NCBI GenBank assembly: GCA_033239525.1 | Contig: BSYO01000005.1 | Location: 1,460,001 to 1,524,000, forward strand | Direction of reading: 5' to 3' | Source of the DNA: Nepenthes gracilis | Lineage: Eukaryota; Streptophyta; Magnoliopsida; Caryophyllales; Nepenthaceae | Length of the DNA: 64,000 nt | Part shown: positions 24,839 to 37,110 of the stretch, in pieces | Position numbering within the stretch: position 1 is the stretch's first letter | Layout: each line of letters opens with the position of its first letter | Notes under the pieces: generated by a model | The model's input: only the letters and a program-made list of their open reading frames with translations | The model's database searches: none | Told to the model about the DNA's origin: nothing | Program-made: the position numbers and the translations under genes

Positions 24839-27800
24839 TCACCCCAAGGATGAGGAACTGTAAGAAGAGGGGATTAGATACAGAGGGTTCTTCTTCTTCG
24901 CTGCAAATGTATATATTTCAGTCATATCTAAATCCTCGGGTTTTAATCCATCGGGGAGACTCCAATTGAAATGGTAGAGTAGCTTGGCAAGTGTAATCTC
25001 GACATCGGCTAAACCAAATGACATGCCAGGGCACATTCTCCTTCCTGCACCAAACGGGATGTACTCGAAGTTATTTCCGCTGCAGTCTATCGAATTGTTC
25101 AGAAATCTTTCTGGATGGAACTTATCGGCTTCTTGCCAAAAGGCGGCGTCTCTTGCAATAGCCCACGCATTAATCAGGACTCTGGTCTTTGGAGGTATGT
25201 CATATCCATGAATTTGACATTTCTGGGTTGATTCTCTTCTGACTAGTAGAGGAAGTGGAGGATGTAATCTTAGTGTTTCTCTGATCACTGAATTTAAGTA
25301 CTTTAATCGTGGAAGACTTGTTCCGTTAACTATTCCTTTTGCCTTGCATGCTTGTCTAACCTCAGTTTGTGCCTTTTTCAGTACTCTTGAATTCTTTAGC
25401 ATCTCTGCCATTGCCCATTCCAGAGTGATTGATGATGTGTCGCTTCCTCCACCAAAAAGACCCTGTGCATTATTATTCTATAATTTTTAGATAAATATAG
25501 CTATTTAATTGATTAAATGAGTAAAATTTTAAAAATCCCATATTCTTCTCGCTGTGGTAATAAGAGTTGTTTAGTGGATCAATTGACTAGTTGTAAGAAG
25601 GCGACGGCCAGGCAAGGAGGCGAAGATGAAAGAGACAGACGACGAAGGCAGAAGAGCAAGAAGCACTCAAGTGCTTTATTGGAAAAGAAGAAAAGTCTGG
25701 CGTTGCATTAATTGGCTGTACAGCCGTTTGCAGATGTTTACACACCGAGGGGGACGGTGAATATATACACCAAAAGACGCAACGGTAAAAAAGAAATACG
25801 GTCCAAAAATAAAAATACACTAGCCTAAAATACATCAATGCAATATAACCAATATAAAATACTTCCTAATAAAATACTACCTAAATATACAATATTTACA
25901 CAATATATTCTCTAATATATTACATATTTCGTAATACGCCCCCGCAAGATGGAGCATATATATTGATAATGCCCATCTTGGACAAGTGCGCATTTAGCTG
26001 CTGTGAGGGTAAGATCTTGGTAAAGATATCTGCCAGCTGATTATGGGTGGTGACATATTGTGTGCGGATGCTCCATTCTTGAATCTTGTCGCGGATGAGA
26101 TGACAATCCAACTCGATGTGTTTGGTGCGCTCGTGGAAGACAGGATTAGCAGCAATATGGATCGCCGCTTGATTATCACAGTATAGGTGCACTGCATGTG
26201 GATGTGAAACCTGCAAGTCATTGAAAATATAATGTAGCCAAGATAATTCACAACAAGTGGTAGCCATAGATCGATATTCTGCCTCTGTAGAGGAGCGAGA
26301 GACCACCGACTGTTTCTTGCATTTTCATGAGATGAGAGAATTGCCAAGGAAAATGCAATAGCCAGTGATGGATTTTCGTGTGTCTGGACATGAAACACAA
26401 TTAGCATCACAAAATGCTCTTAGTTGAATATTAGAAGTGGTAGGAAGTAGAATGCCTTGTCCTGAATTTAGTTTAAAATAGCGCAAAACTTGATACGCAG
26501 CTCTCATATGATTGGAGATAGGCTGATTCATAAATTGGCTCAAAATGTGAATAACATAGGTAATATCCGGCCGTGTAACAGTAAGATACAGAAAACGGCC
26601 AACAAGCCTTCGATATGTGCTTTGGTCCTGTAAGGCCTCCCCAATGTGCTTACTCAATTTTGCGTTTTGATCCATTGGGAGTGTAAGAGGTTTGGCTTCA
26701 ATGGTGCCAGAATCGGCTAAAATATCAAGGGTATACTTTCGTTAGCAAAGGTGTATACCTTTTGCTGATCGGGAAACTTCTATGCCAAGAAAGTATCGTA
26801 AGGTTTCAAGGTCTTTAATCTTAAAGGTTTGATTAAGAAAAGTTTTGATAGAGGTAATGGCTTTTAAACAATTATTTGCAATGATGATGTCGTCAACATA
26901 AACAAGCAGAATGGTGAAAGATGTATCGTCTTGTTTTGTAAAGAGGCTATAGTCAGCCTTGGATTACACGAATCCATATGTAATAAGGGAAGTAGAAAGT
27001 TTAGAGTACCATTGTCTGGAGGCTTGTTTAAGTCCATAAATGCTTTTCAGTAATTTACATACTTGGTGGGGTTTTCCTTTGGCATATCCAGGGGGATGTT
27101 GCATATAGATGTCTTCGTTTAGGGTTCAATTTAAGAATGTATTATTGACATCAAAGTGATACAAATGCCATCCTTTTATCGCAGCAACAGCGAAAAGGCA
27201 TCGAACGGTGGTGAGTTTAGCGACAGGGGAAAATGTTTCGTGATAATCCACTCCTTCCTCTTGAGTATACCCTCTAGCTACTAGCCGACATTTATGTCTT
27301 TCAATACTCCCATCACTATTGAATTTCAATTTGAACATATATCGATATCCGATAGCTTTCTTTCCGCGAGGTAAATCAGTAATGGTCCAGGTTTTATTAA
27401 ATTCTAAGGCTTCCAGTTCATCTTTGATGACTTTACGCCAGTTAGGATCACGTATGGCTTGTGCATAGGTTTGCGATTCAGTTTGGGATGAGATGGAAGA
27501 AGTGAAAGACCGGATAGTCGGTGACAACTTTTGGTGTGATATGTGATTCTCAAGAGGGTAAGGTTTGCCTGGGGAGACTTGTGTTGTGGGTTGGATAGGG
27601 ACTACTTGAGATGCTTGATGGCAATGAAAGTCTTTCAGGTATTGGGGAGCTTTTCGAGTTCTGGTGGTTCTCCGAATGGGGGTGTTATCTCCTGTTGGGA
27701 GTTGGATGGTTGTAGAAGGATTACTAGATTGCCGACTGTCACTCAATGGTTCTGGATTATGGGCTAGTTGATCATGGATGGGGGGTGAGTTGGATTCTGC

Positions 27801-30800
27801 TTCTTTATCATTCCAATTGGTAATGATTGGCTGGTCTTTATCCAGAACAGGATCAGTGTTTGAATGCAAGTCCAAGTTATGGACAGGAGGTAATTGTTGA
27901 GTGACAAATGGATCGACGTTAGTCACTACAGGAGGCATGGTATTGGATTGGTTAGTGGGAATAGGTTCGTCACAGTTTCTTTTGTATGGGAACACATTCT
28001 CATGAAAAATGACATCCCTTGAATAGAAGGTTACATGACTATGTAAATCAAGTAGTTTGTATCCTTTGACTCCGAAAGGATATCCCAAAAATACACAAGT
28101 TCTACTTTTAGAATCAAATTTCTTCCGCCCATGAGAAAGGATGGATGCAAAGCACAAATAACCAAATACCCGTAGGTTGTCATAGTTGGGTTTGACCCCA
28201 AACAGAACTTCGTATGGAGTCTTGTTTTCAAGTAACGGAGTGGAAATTCTATTGATGATGTGCACAGCAGTCAGAATACAATCACTCCAGAATTTCAAAG
28301 GAAGTCCCGATTGAAATCTAATGGCTCTAGCGACATTCAATAAATGTTGGTATTTGCGTTCAACAACACCGTTTTGTTGTGGTGTTTTCACGCAACTACA
28401 TTGATGAATAACACCTCTGTTACTGTAAAAGTCTTCCAATTTAAATTCAGTTCCATTATCGCTACGAATTACTTTAATTTTGACATTAAATTGTGCGGCA
28501 ACCAGATTATAAAAGGCTTCTAGGCACAATTTTGTATCCGATTTTTCTTTCAGAAGGTAAATCCAGGTACTACTGGAGAAATCATCAACGATAATCAAGA
28601 AGTATTTATATCCGTCATAGGATTCCTCGGAACATGGTCCCCATAAGTCACAATGCATCACGTCGAATAAGGTGTGTGACTTATGGGTGCTTGGAGAAAA
28701 AGGAAGGCGACGCTGCTTGGCCATGTGGCAAATAGAACAAAGATTATCATTAATAGAATGCGCTGCTTCTTTTACAAGAGGATTACTTATTAATTTCATC
28801 CTAGAATACGAAATATGGCCTAATCGAGAATGCCACAGATCAGAAGGCAATGAAGCAGAATTAACCGAGGGCTCCTTGTGGAATTTGGAGAGAAGGCTTT
28901 GTAAATAATTGAGATCAACTTTCGTATTCATCAGATAGTATAAACCATTTTTCTCTTCACCCATCCCAATCGTTCTCCAGGAGGACAGGTCCTGAATTAG
29001 ACAAAAGTTACCAAAGAAAAATAAATAATAACCGAGATCATTAGCAAATTGTTTCACAGATATTAAATTAAAGGTAAAAGAAGGAACACATAAAATATTT
29101 TGTAACAATATTTGGTCGGTCAATCTGACAGTCCCAATGCTGGAGGCAGGGGCCTTACTCCCATCAGGGAGTCTCATAGAACAGGAGACAAGAGTCTCCT
29201 TGGTAAGGTATAAAGCTGGATCACATATCATGTGATCGGTGGCTCCTGTGTCAAGAATCCAGGTGTTCCTTCTATTACAAGGGGAAGGGATAGAGCAGAG
29301 ATTATTACTAGCCATATTTGCTACCTTCGGTTGATCACCCGTGGGATCAAAAGGTTGGGAATTTTTTCTGGCCGTTTGAGAAGGCATTGCTGAATCTTTC
29401 GGGTGAATCAGATTCATCAGTTGCTGGAACTGCATCCTCGTTAATTCAACTTTGTCATCCTCATAGGTCTCTTGGTCAAAGACGGGGGTGTGGCTCAATT
29501 TGTTGGTCAAGAGTGTTGTGGCTCCAGACTTGCCATTCGGTCTACGATCGGGAGGGAAGCTATGGAGCTGATAGCATTTATCAATAACGTGGCCGGGTTT
29601 ATTACAGTGAGTACATATGAAAATTTCAGCATTCCCAATCTTAAAGCACTGTTGCACAGAGTGCCCTGGAACATGACAATGAACGCAAAAGGGGCGGTCT
29701 TTTTTGGTCATCTGATTATTTTTCACAGAATTATTAACAGACCGTTTAGTGAGCAAGGCTACAGTTTCGGAAGGATGAACAGCAGACAACATTTTGTGTT
29801 GTCGTTCTTCCTGTTGGATGATCGAAAATACTTTGTTGACAGAGGGGAGAGGGTCCATCAACATAATCTGGTCTCTCACATTAGCATAAGAATCATTGAG
29901 ACCCATTAGGAATTGCATGACGCAATCCCTTTGATATCACTCAGTGAGCACTTTGATGTTGTCGCAGTTACAATCTGGGAGCGGATCGTAGATAAGAAGC
30001 TCGTCCCAAATTATTTTCAACTTTCCATAATACAAACTTACCGAATCGTGCTCTTGTAAGAGACACGCCAAGGACTTCTTCAGTTGGAAGATGCGTGGCC
30101 CGTTCTGTTGGGTGAATCGGTCACGCAATTCCTTCCAGATCTCAGAGACGTCATCGACGAAGACGACGCTGGACTTAATGGAAGGGCTAACGGAGTTCTG
30201 GATCCAAGAGACAACCATGTCGTTACAGCGTCCCCAAGCTTTGAAAGGAGGATCGGTGGAATCGCTGGTTTTGGGAACAGTGCCGTTAATGAAAGGGAGT
30301 TTGTTTTTGGCCCTCAACGCTCGACGCATGGTTCGAGACCAGGTCGAATAGTTGTCGACGGTGAGCAAATCGGCAACTAAGACGACGGCTGGACTGTCGC
30401 CGGCTTCCAAACGGAACGGGTTGCATGGATCTAAAAGGTTTTGAAAGCGTAGCAATTGTTGGGTAAGAATCGGATTTGGGTTTTCGTCGCTGGATGCGTT
30501 GAGGCTAGATGTGTTATCGAAAGCATTAGGGTTGGGATGGTGTGCCATGTCTCTGATACCATGTAAGAAGGCGACGGCCAGGCAAGGAGGCGAAGACGAA
30601 GGAGATAGACGACGAAGGCAGAAGGGCAAGAAGCACTCAAGTGCTTTATTGGAAAAGAAGAAAAGTCTGGCGTTGCATTAATTGGCTGTACAGCCGTTTG
30701 CAGATGTTTACACACCAAGGGGGACGGTGAATATATACACCAAAAGACGCAATGGTAAAAAAGAAATACGGTCCAAAAATAAAAATACACTAGCCTAAAA

Positions 30801-31962
30801 TACAACAATGCAATATACCAAATATAAATACTTCCTAATAAAATACTACCTAAATATACAATATTCACACAATATATTCTCCAATATATTACATGTTTCG
30901 TAATACTAGTTCCATGTTTCCAGATAATCTCATCATTGTTTATATAGCAATTGAATCTTCGTTTTGATGTTGGGTTGATTATTCTCTTTCTTTCACCTAG
31001 CTAATTAAGTACGAGTATGCCGCGGGAAGATTGTGAAAGACACTTACCGCTATAACTCCTTTGATGTGGTCATCCGTCAAGGAAAATTCAGGATTGCCAT
31101 TTTCCTGGAGTTCTAAGAGAACGTCTAGGAAATCTTTATCACCTGTTTCATATTCACTGTTTGACTGTGTTGTTTTCCTTCTGGCCTTACGATCGTTGAT
31201 TATATTGTCAAGTATCCTGTTATACGTCAGATGTTGTTTCATCACTTTTCGTTTGCTTGTACTGATCAAAGGAAGCAATTTGCACGAAGGAAACATGTCT
31301 GCAAGGGAAAAACCCGGTACCAATTGCGAAAACTCTCCTACTGATGATGTGAATTGCCGGACGTCTTCCATTTTCCGGCCAAATATGGCCTTAGAGATGA
31401 TGCTCGAGGCCTTCAAGAAAAATTTCTGTGAAAGGTTGACAGTCGATCCAAGGTTGTCAGATATAGATTGAATGAGGGTAGACGCCTCTTCTTCTAAAAT
31501 TGATCGGAAGGACTCCACTCGATTGGAACTCAGAAGCTCAACAGTAGCGATCTTTTTGAGCTGCCGCCAGTATTCTCCATATGGGGCGAAAGCAAGGTCT
31601 TTAGAACCATAAGTAATAATTCTGAATCCAAGTATGTCAGGCCTATTAGCGAATATGATATCGTGTGTCTTCATCACCTCTTTTGCGGCATCTGCTGAAG
31701 AAATGACGATGGTGGGAATTTCTCCGAGCTGCAGGTGCATGATGGCACCATGCTTTTGAGCCAGCTGCTGCAGTCGACGATGGATTGTTGTCGAGCTAGC
31801 AAGTTGATGAATGTTTCCTATAAGAGGTAGTTTACGAGGTCCCGGTGGCAACAATCGGTGTGGTTTCTTTGATATTTTTGGCAGTATGAAAACTCCTGAT
31901 ACTGCAAATATAGAGAATATGAATATTAAGAAGACTGGCAAGGCTGAAAATAGGAGTTCCAT
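24839..31962 (-). CDS. Cytochrome P450 of the CYP71 clan (CYP71D-like)
   Basis: A heme-thiolate monooxygenase anchored in the endoplasmic reticulum that, with P450 reductase, oxidises small molecules. Relatives often act on terpenes, flavonoids or alkaloids; the substrate here cannot be read. Exon 1 is 31962-31048 (305 codons, ending GVIA before GTAAGTG). Exon 2 is 25462-24839 (after GCACAG, starting [11 protein letters not shown]). The joined product is 512 residues, the usual length. Seen in order: N-terminal membrane anchor (about 1-25), PPGP hinge (39-42), WRxxxK (132-137), GGSDT oxygen-binding motif (310-314), ETLR (367-370), FHPERF (420-425) and [10 protein letters not shown] with heme-ligand Cys 449. 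There is no stop or frameshift. The phase-0 intron is 5,585 bp because a Copia element sits in it; without it the intron would be about 270 bp. A TATA box lies about 55-65 bp upstream of the ATG. The host frame is intact, but splicing across the insertion is untested. Confidence 0.92.
25592..25936 (-). repeat. 3' LTR of the intronic Copia element
   Basis: 345 bp, nearly identical to 30562-30905. The end of the gag-pol frame runs about 17 bp into it. Confidence 0.92.
25920..30548 (-). pseudogene. Copia gag-pol polyprotein interrupted by five stop codons
   Basis: A single reading frame from the ATG at 30548 to 25920 with stops at 29937-29939, 27126-27128, 26964-26966, 26742-26744 and 26325-26327, and no frameshift. 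Domains in order: Gag ([20 protein letters not shown]), CCHC knuckle near [14 protein letters not shown], protease LDTGATDHM, integrase zinc finger and catalytic core ([32 protein letters not shown]), reverse transcriptase with YVDD near 26905, and RNase H with SSTEAEY. The part after 27126 is readable only by passing the stops. Each stop is one transition from a sense codon, the pattern expected from deamination of methylated cytosine. The copy is inactive as read. Confidence 0.9.
25937..25952 (-). promoter_or_regulatory. Polypurine tract of the intronic Copia element
   Basis: On the element strand, TCTTGCGGGGGCG lies immediately before the 3' LTR. This is the expected position of the plus-strand primer, and it matches the G-rich tracts of plant Copia elements. 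Confidence 0.7.
30549..30561 (-). promoter_or_regulatory. Primer-binding site, initiator Met tRNA type
   Basis: TGGTATCAGAGAC directly abuts the 5' LTR on the minus strand and matches the complement of the plant initiator methionine tRNA 3' end, the usual primer of Copia elements. The gag ATG follows at once at 30548. Confidence 0.88.
30562..30905 (-). repeat. 5' LTR of the intronic Copia element
   Basis: 344 bp, paired with 25592-25936. Adjacent to the primer-binding site, which fixes the element's orientation. Confidence 0.92.
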
Positions 31963-32015
31963 TGTGGCCTATGAGGATGGAGAAGTTTAAATTATGAATA
32001 GTGTAGCTCCTCTAA

Positions 32016-32027
32016 GTTATATATAGC
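32016..32027 (-). promoter_or_regulatory. TATA box of the P450 gene
   Basis: GCTATATATAAC on the minus strand, 54-65 bp upstream of the P450 ATG, at normal spacing for a plant TATA box with a leader of about 30 nt. It is also kept in the duplicated promoter near 40603-40614. Confidence 0.7.
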
Positions 32028-32213
32028 ACAATCGCTCCCCCACCGCACTCTCAAAGTACAATAATAGGTGGATCACGTGCATAGATTAATGCATAGATTA
32101 AGAAAAATTAGTTATCGAGCCACAAAATTTGTGCCACGAGATGAAATGCGCAATATGTTGTTATTGTGTCACTCAAAACCAATTCTCCTTAATATTTTTA
32201 TTAAATATTATGT

Positions 32214-32571
32214 CATTTATTAGAAAATATGTGATATATGTCAATATTGTATATGTGATATATGTCAATATTGTATTTTAGGTAGTTTTTTTATTTTTAG
32301 CCATATTGTATTATTGTATTTTAGGATTGTATATTTTTACTAATTTTGTAAGTTGTATTTTAGGGTGGTGTATTTTCTTATTTTTGGATAATTGCTTATT
32401 ATATATTTTTTCCCCACGCTCGTGCAGTGTGTGTGAAAAAGTGAAGGTAAAGTGCCACTGAGCGCAATCAATTGTCCGGCTATACTTGCCATTTCCCAAT
32501 ATCGGCTTCTCTTGTCTTCGTCTTCATCTTTCTCCATCTTTGTCTTCTCCAGATTTTCTTCGCTTCCTTAC
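32214..32571. mobile_element. Insertion of about 355 bp present only in the left duplication unit
   Basis: The right unit reads straight across (GTCATTAAAAACC near 42059), while the left unit has about 355 bp between two CATT words. The insert includes a 23-bp word repeated in tandem near 32231-32275, T-rich DNA and a GC-balanced stretch at 32410-32560. No terminal inverted repeat was evident. It could be an insertion on the left or a deletion on the right. Confidence 0.5.
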
Positions 32572-32601
32572 ATTATTAAAAACCAATTCTTCTTAATATT
32601 T

Positions 32602-35600
32602 ATGTTATTTCCTTCATTTCCTTTCTAATATTGAATCAAATTTATTATTGTTACAATAATATATTTGTTGTAAATTTGCATCTCTTGGTTCTAGTATCTT
32701 TGAGAATTCTTCCGAATAAAATATTCTTAATTAATTAATTTTTTTTCCTTGAATTATTTATATGGATTTCTACATAGAGGCCTTAAAATAGGTGCGATCA
32801 TGTTATGGGCAGGCTCATATTTTGGCCTGGCTGTATCAGTACTAAAGTCATGGTGTATCCGTCTAATTTATATGTATTAATTGATATGATAAGGTAGTAA
32901 GACTTGTTTATCAATAGCCATAAATAAGTTTGCCGATGCAGTGTGCAGGCTTACATTTATTGTTGTTGTGAATTAAATTTATGTTATTTCCTTCATTTCT
33001 TTTCTAATATTGAATCAAATTTATTGTTGTTGCAATAACAGATTTGTTGTGAATTTGTATCTCTTGGTTCTAGTATCTTTGAGAATTCTTTCGAATAAAA
33101 TATTCTTAATTGATTACTTTTTTTCCTTGAATTATTTATATGGACTTCTACATAGAGGCCTTAAAATAGGTGCGATCAAGCTATTGGCGGGCTCATATTT
33201 TGGCATGGTTGTATCAGTAATAAAGTCATGGCATATCCGTCTAATTTATATGTATTAATTGATATGATGAGGTAGTAAGACTTATTTATCAATAGCCATA
33301 AATAAGTTTGCCGACGCAGTGAGCAGGTTTACATTTATTGTTGTTGTGAATCAAATTTCTGTTATTTCCTTAATTTCTTTTCTAATATTGAATCAAATTT
33401 ATTGTTGTTGTAATAACAGATTTGTTGTGAATTTGCATCTCTTGGTTCCAGTATCTTTGAGAATTCTTTCGAATAAAATATTCTTAATTGATTAATTTTT
33501 TTCCTTGAATTATTTAGATGGACTTCTACATTGAGGCGTTAAAATAGGTGCGATCATACTATGGGGGGGCTCATATTTTGGCCTGGCTGTATCAGTACTA
33601 AAGTCATGGCGTATCCATCTAATTTATATGTATTAATTGATATGATGAGATAGTAAGACTTATTTATCAATAGCCATAAATGAGTTTGCCGACGCAGTTA
33701 GCAGGCTTACATTTGTTATTGTTGTGAATCAAATTTATGTTATTTCCTTCATTTCTTTTCTAATATTGAATCAAATTTATTGTTGTTGCAATAACAGATT
33801 TGTTGTGAATTTGCATCTCTTGGTTCTAGTACCTTTGAGAATTCTTCCGAATAAAACATTCTTAATTGATTACTTTTTTTTCCTTGAATTATTAATATGG
33901 ACTTCTACATAGAGGCCTTAAAATAGGTGTGATCATGCTATGGGCGCGCTCATATTTTAGCCTGGCTATATCAGGACTAAAGTCATGGCATATTCGTCTA
34001 ATTTATATGTATTAATTGATATGATGAGGTAGTAAGACTTGTTTATCAATAGCCAGAAGTGAGTTTGTCGACGCATTTGGAGGGCTTACATTTATTGTTG
34101 TTGTGAATCAAATTTATGTTATTTCCTTTATTTCTTTTCTAATATTGAATCAAATTTATTGTTGTTGCAATAACAGATTTGTTGTGAATTTGCATCTCTT
34201 GGTTCTAGTACCTTTGAGAATTCTTCCGAATAAAACATTCTTAATTGATTAATTTTTTTTTCTTGAATTATTAATATGGACTTCTACATAGAGGCCTTAA
34301 AATAGGTGTGATCATGCTATGGGCGCGCTCATATTTTAGCCTGGCTGTATCAGGACTAAAGTCATGGCGTATCCGTCTAATTTATATGTATTAATTGATA
34401 TGATGAGGTAGTAAGGCTTGTTTATCAATAGCCAGAAGTGAGTTTGTCGATGCATTTGGAGGGCTTACATTTATTGTTGTTGTGAATCAAATTTATGTTA
34501 TTTCCTTTATTTCTTTTCTAATATTGAATCAAATTTATTGTTGTTACAATAACAGATTTGTTGTGAATTTGCATCTCTTGATTCTAGTATCTTTGAGAAT
34601 TCTTTTGAATAAAATATTCTTAATTGATTAATTTTTTTCCTTGAATTATTTAGATGGACTTTTACATTGAGGCCTTAAAATAGGTGCGATCATACTATGG
34701 GCGGGCTCATATTTTGGCCTGGCTGTATCAGTACTAAAGTCAAGGCGTATCCGTCTAATTTATATGTATTAATTGATATGATGAGATAGTAAGACTTGTT
34801 TATCAATAGCCATAAATGAGTTTGTTGACACAGTTAGCAGGCTTGCATTTATTGTTGTTGTGAATCAAATTTATGTTATTTCCTTCGTTTCTTTTCTAAT
34901 ATTGAATCAAATTTATTGTTGTTGCAATAACAGATTTGTTGTGAGTTTGCATCTCTAGGTTCTAGTATCTTTGAGAATTCTTCCGAATAAAATATTCTTA
35001 ATTGATTAATTTTTTCCCTTGAATTATTATTATGGACTTCTACATAGAGGCCTTAAAATAGGTGCGATCAAGCTATTGGCGGGCTCATATTTTGGCCTGG
35101 CTGTATCAGTACTAAAGTCATGGCGTATCCGTCTAATTTATATGTATTAATTGATATGATGAGGTAGTAAGACTTATTTATCAATAGCCATAAATGAGTT
35201 TGTCGACGCAGTTGGCAGGCTTACATTTATTGGTGTGAATTAAATTTATGTTATTTCCTTCATTTCTTTTCTAATATTGAATCAAATTTATTGTTGTTGC
35301 AATAACAGATTTGTTGTGAATTTGCATCTCTTAGTTCTAGTATCTTTGAGAATTCTTCCGAATAAAATATTCTTAATTGATTAATTTTTTTCCTTGAATT
35401 ATTTAGATGGACTTCTACATTGCGGCCTTAAAATAGGTTCGATCATCCTATGGGTGGGCTCATATTTTGGCCTGGCTGTATTAGTACTAAAGTCAAGGCG
35501 TATCCGTCTAATTTATATGTATTAATTGATATGATGAGGTAATAAGACTTGTTTATCAATAGCCATAAATGAGTTTGTCGAAACAGTTGGCAGGCTTACA

Positions 35601-37110
35601 TTTATTGTTGTTGTGAATCAAATTTATGTTATTTCCTTCATTTCTTTTCTAATATTGAATCAAATTTATTGTTGTTGCAATAACAGATTTATTGTGAATT
35701 TGCATCTCTTAGTTCTAGTATCTTTGAGAATTCTTCCAAATAAAATATTCTTAATTGATTAATTTTTTTCCTTGAATTATTTAGATGGATTTCTACATTG
35801 CGGCCTTAAAATAGGTTTGATCATCCTATGGGTGGGCACATATTTTGGCCTGGCTGTATTAGTACTAAAGTCAAGGCGTATCCGTCTAATTTATATGTAT
35901 TAATTGATATGATGAGGCAGTAAGACTTGTTTATCAATTATCATAAATGAGTTTGCCGAAGCAGTTGGCAGGCTTACATTTATTGTTGTTATGAATCAAA
36001 TTTATGTTATTTTTTTCATTTCTTTTCTAATATTGTATCAAATTTATTGTTGTTCTAATAACATATTTGTTGTGAATTTGCATCTCTTGGTTCTAGTATC
36101 TTTCAGAATTCTTCCGAATAAAATATTCTTAATTGATTAATTTTTTTCCTTGAATTATTTATATGGACTTCTACATAGAGGCCTTAAAATTGGTTCAACC
36201 AAGCCATTGGCGGGCTCATATATTTTATCAGTACTAAAGTCATGGCATATTCGTCTAATTTATATGTATTAATTGATATGATGAGGTAGTAAGACTTGTT
36301 TATCAATTGCCATAAATAGGTTTCCCGATGCAGTTGGCAGGCTTACATTTATTGTTGTTGTGAATCAAATTTATGTTATTTCCTTCATTTCTTTTCTAAT
36401 ATTGAATTAAATTTATTGTTGTTACAATAACAGATTTGTTGTGAATTTGCATCTCTTGGTTCTAGTATCTTTGAGAATTCTTCCGAATAAAGTATTCTTA
36501 ATTGATTATTTTTTTCCTTGAATTATTTATATGGACTTCTACATAGATGCCTTAAAATAGGTGCGATCATGCTATGGGCGCGCTCATATTTTGGCCTGGC
36601 TGTATCAGTACTAAAGTCATGGCGTATCCGTCTAATTTATATATATTAATTGATATGATGAGGTATTAAGACTTGTTTATCAATAGCCATAAATGAGTTT
36701 GTCGACGCAGTGGCAGGCTTACATTTATTGTTGTTGTGAATCAAATTTATGTTATTTCCTTCATTTCTTTTCTAATATTGAATCAAATTTATTGTTATTG
36801 CAATAATAGATTTGTTGTGAATTTGCATCTCTTGGTTCTAGTATCTTTGAGAATTCTTCTGAATAAATTATTATTAATTGGTTAATTTTTTTCCTTGAAT
36901 TATTTATATATATAGACTTCTACATGGCGGCCTTAAAATAGGTGCGATCATGCTATGGGCGGGATCATATTTTGGCTTGGCTGTATCAGTACTAAAGTCA
37001 TGGCGTATCCGTCTAATTTATATGTATTAATTGATATGATGAGGTAGTAAGACTTGTTTATTAATAGTTATAAAGGACTTTGCCAACGTAGTCGGCAGGC
37101 TTACATTTTT
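32602..37110. repeat. Tandem array of about 12 copies of a 378-bp unit
   Basis: The marker ATGTTATTTCCTTCATTTC or a close variant recurs at about 32602, 32981, 33359, 33737, 34117, 34496, 34873, 35248, 35627, 36004, 36373 and 36749. Spacing is 369-380 bp. Each unit then carries GAATTCTTCCGAATAAAATA, GACTTCTACATAGAGGCC, GGGCTCATATTTTGG, a GTCTAATTTATATGTATTAA block and AGGCTTACATTTATTG. Some neighbours share private changes (the GCCAGAAGTGAG variant before 34117 and before 34496), showing local duplication. No unit carries a sustained open frame. The right duplication unit has one copy. Confidence 0.93.

Larger units (their letters stand above)
25592..30905 (-). mobile_element. Copia LTR retrotransposon in the P450 intron
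   Basis: A 5,314-bp element in the same orientation as the host gene. The LTRs are 25592-25936 (3') and 30562-30905 (5'). The 5-bp target duplication CTAGT lies at 25587-25591 and 30906-30910. On the element's own strand it starts TATTACG and ends CTTACA, so the termini are TA...CA, not TG...CA. Both LTRs share this. The primer site TGGTATCAGAGA directly follows the 5' LTR and a G-rich polypurine tract precedes the 3' LTR. The LTRs differ at about ten sites plus small gaps. Gag, protease, integrase, reverse transcriptase and RNase H are all present in one frame with five stops. The order is that of Copia; a RE1/Ale-like lineage is likely but not proven. Confidence 0.93.

Noticed and set aside
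33010..33912. Similar open frames in the 378-bp array (33010-33258 and 33724-33912).
   Set aside because: They follow from repeated sequence and are broken in most other units.
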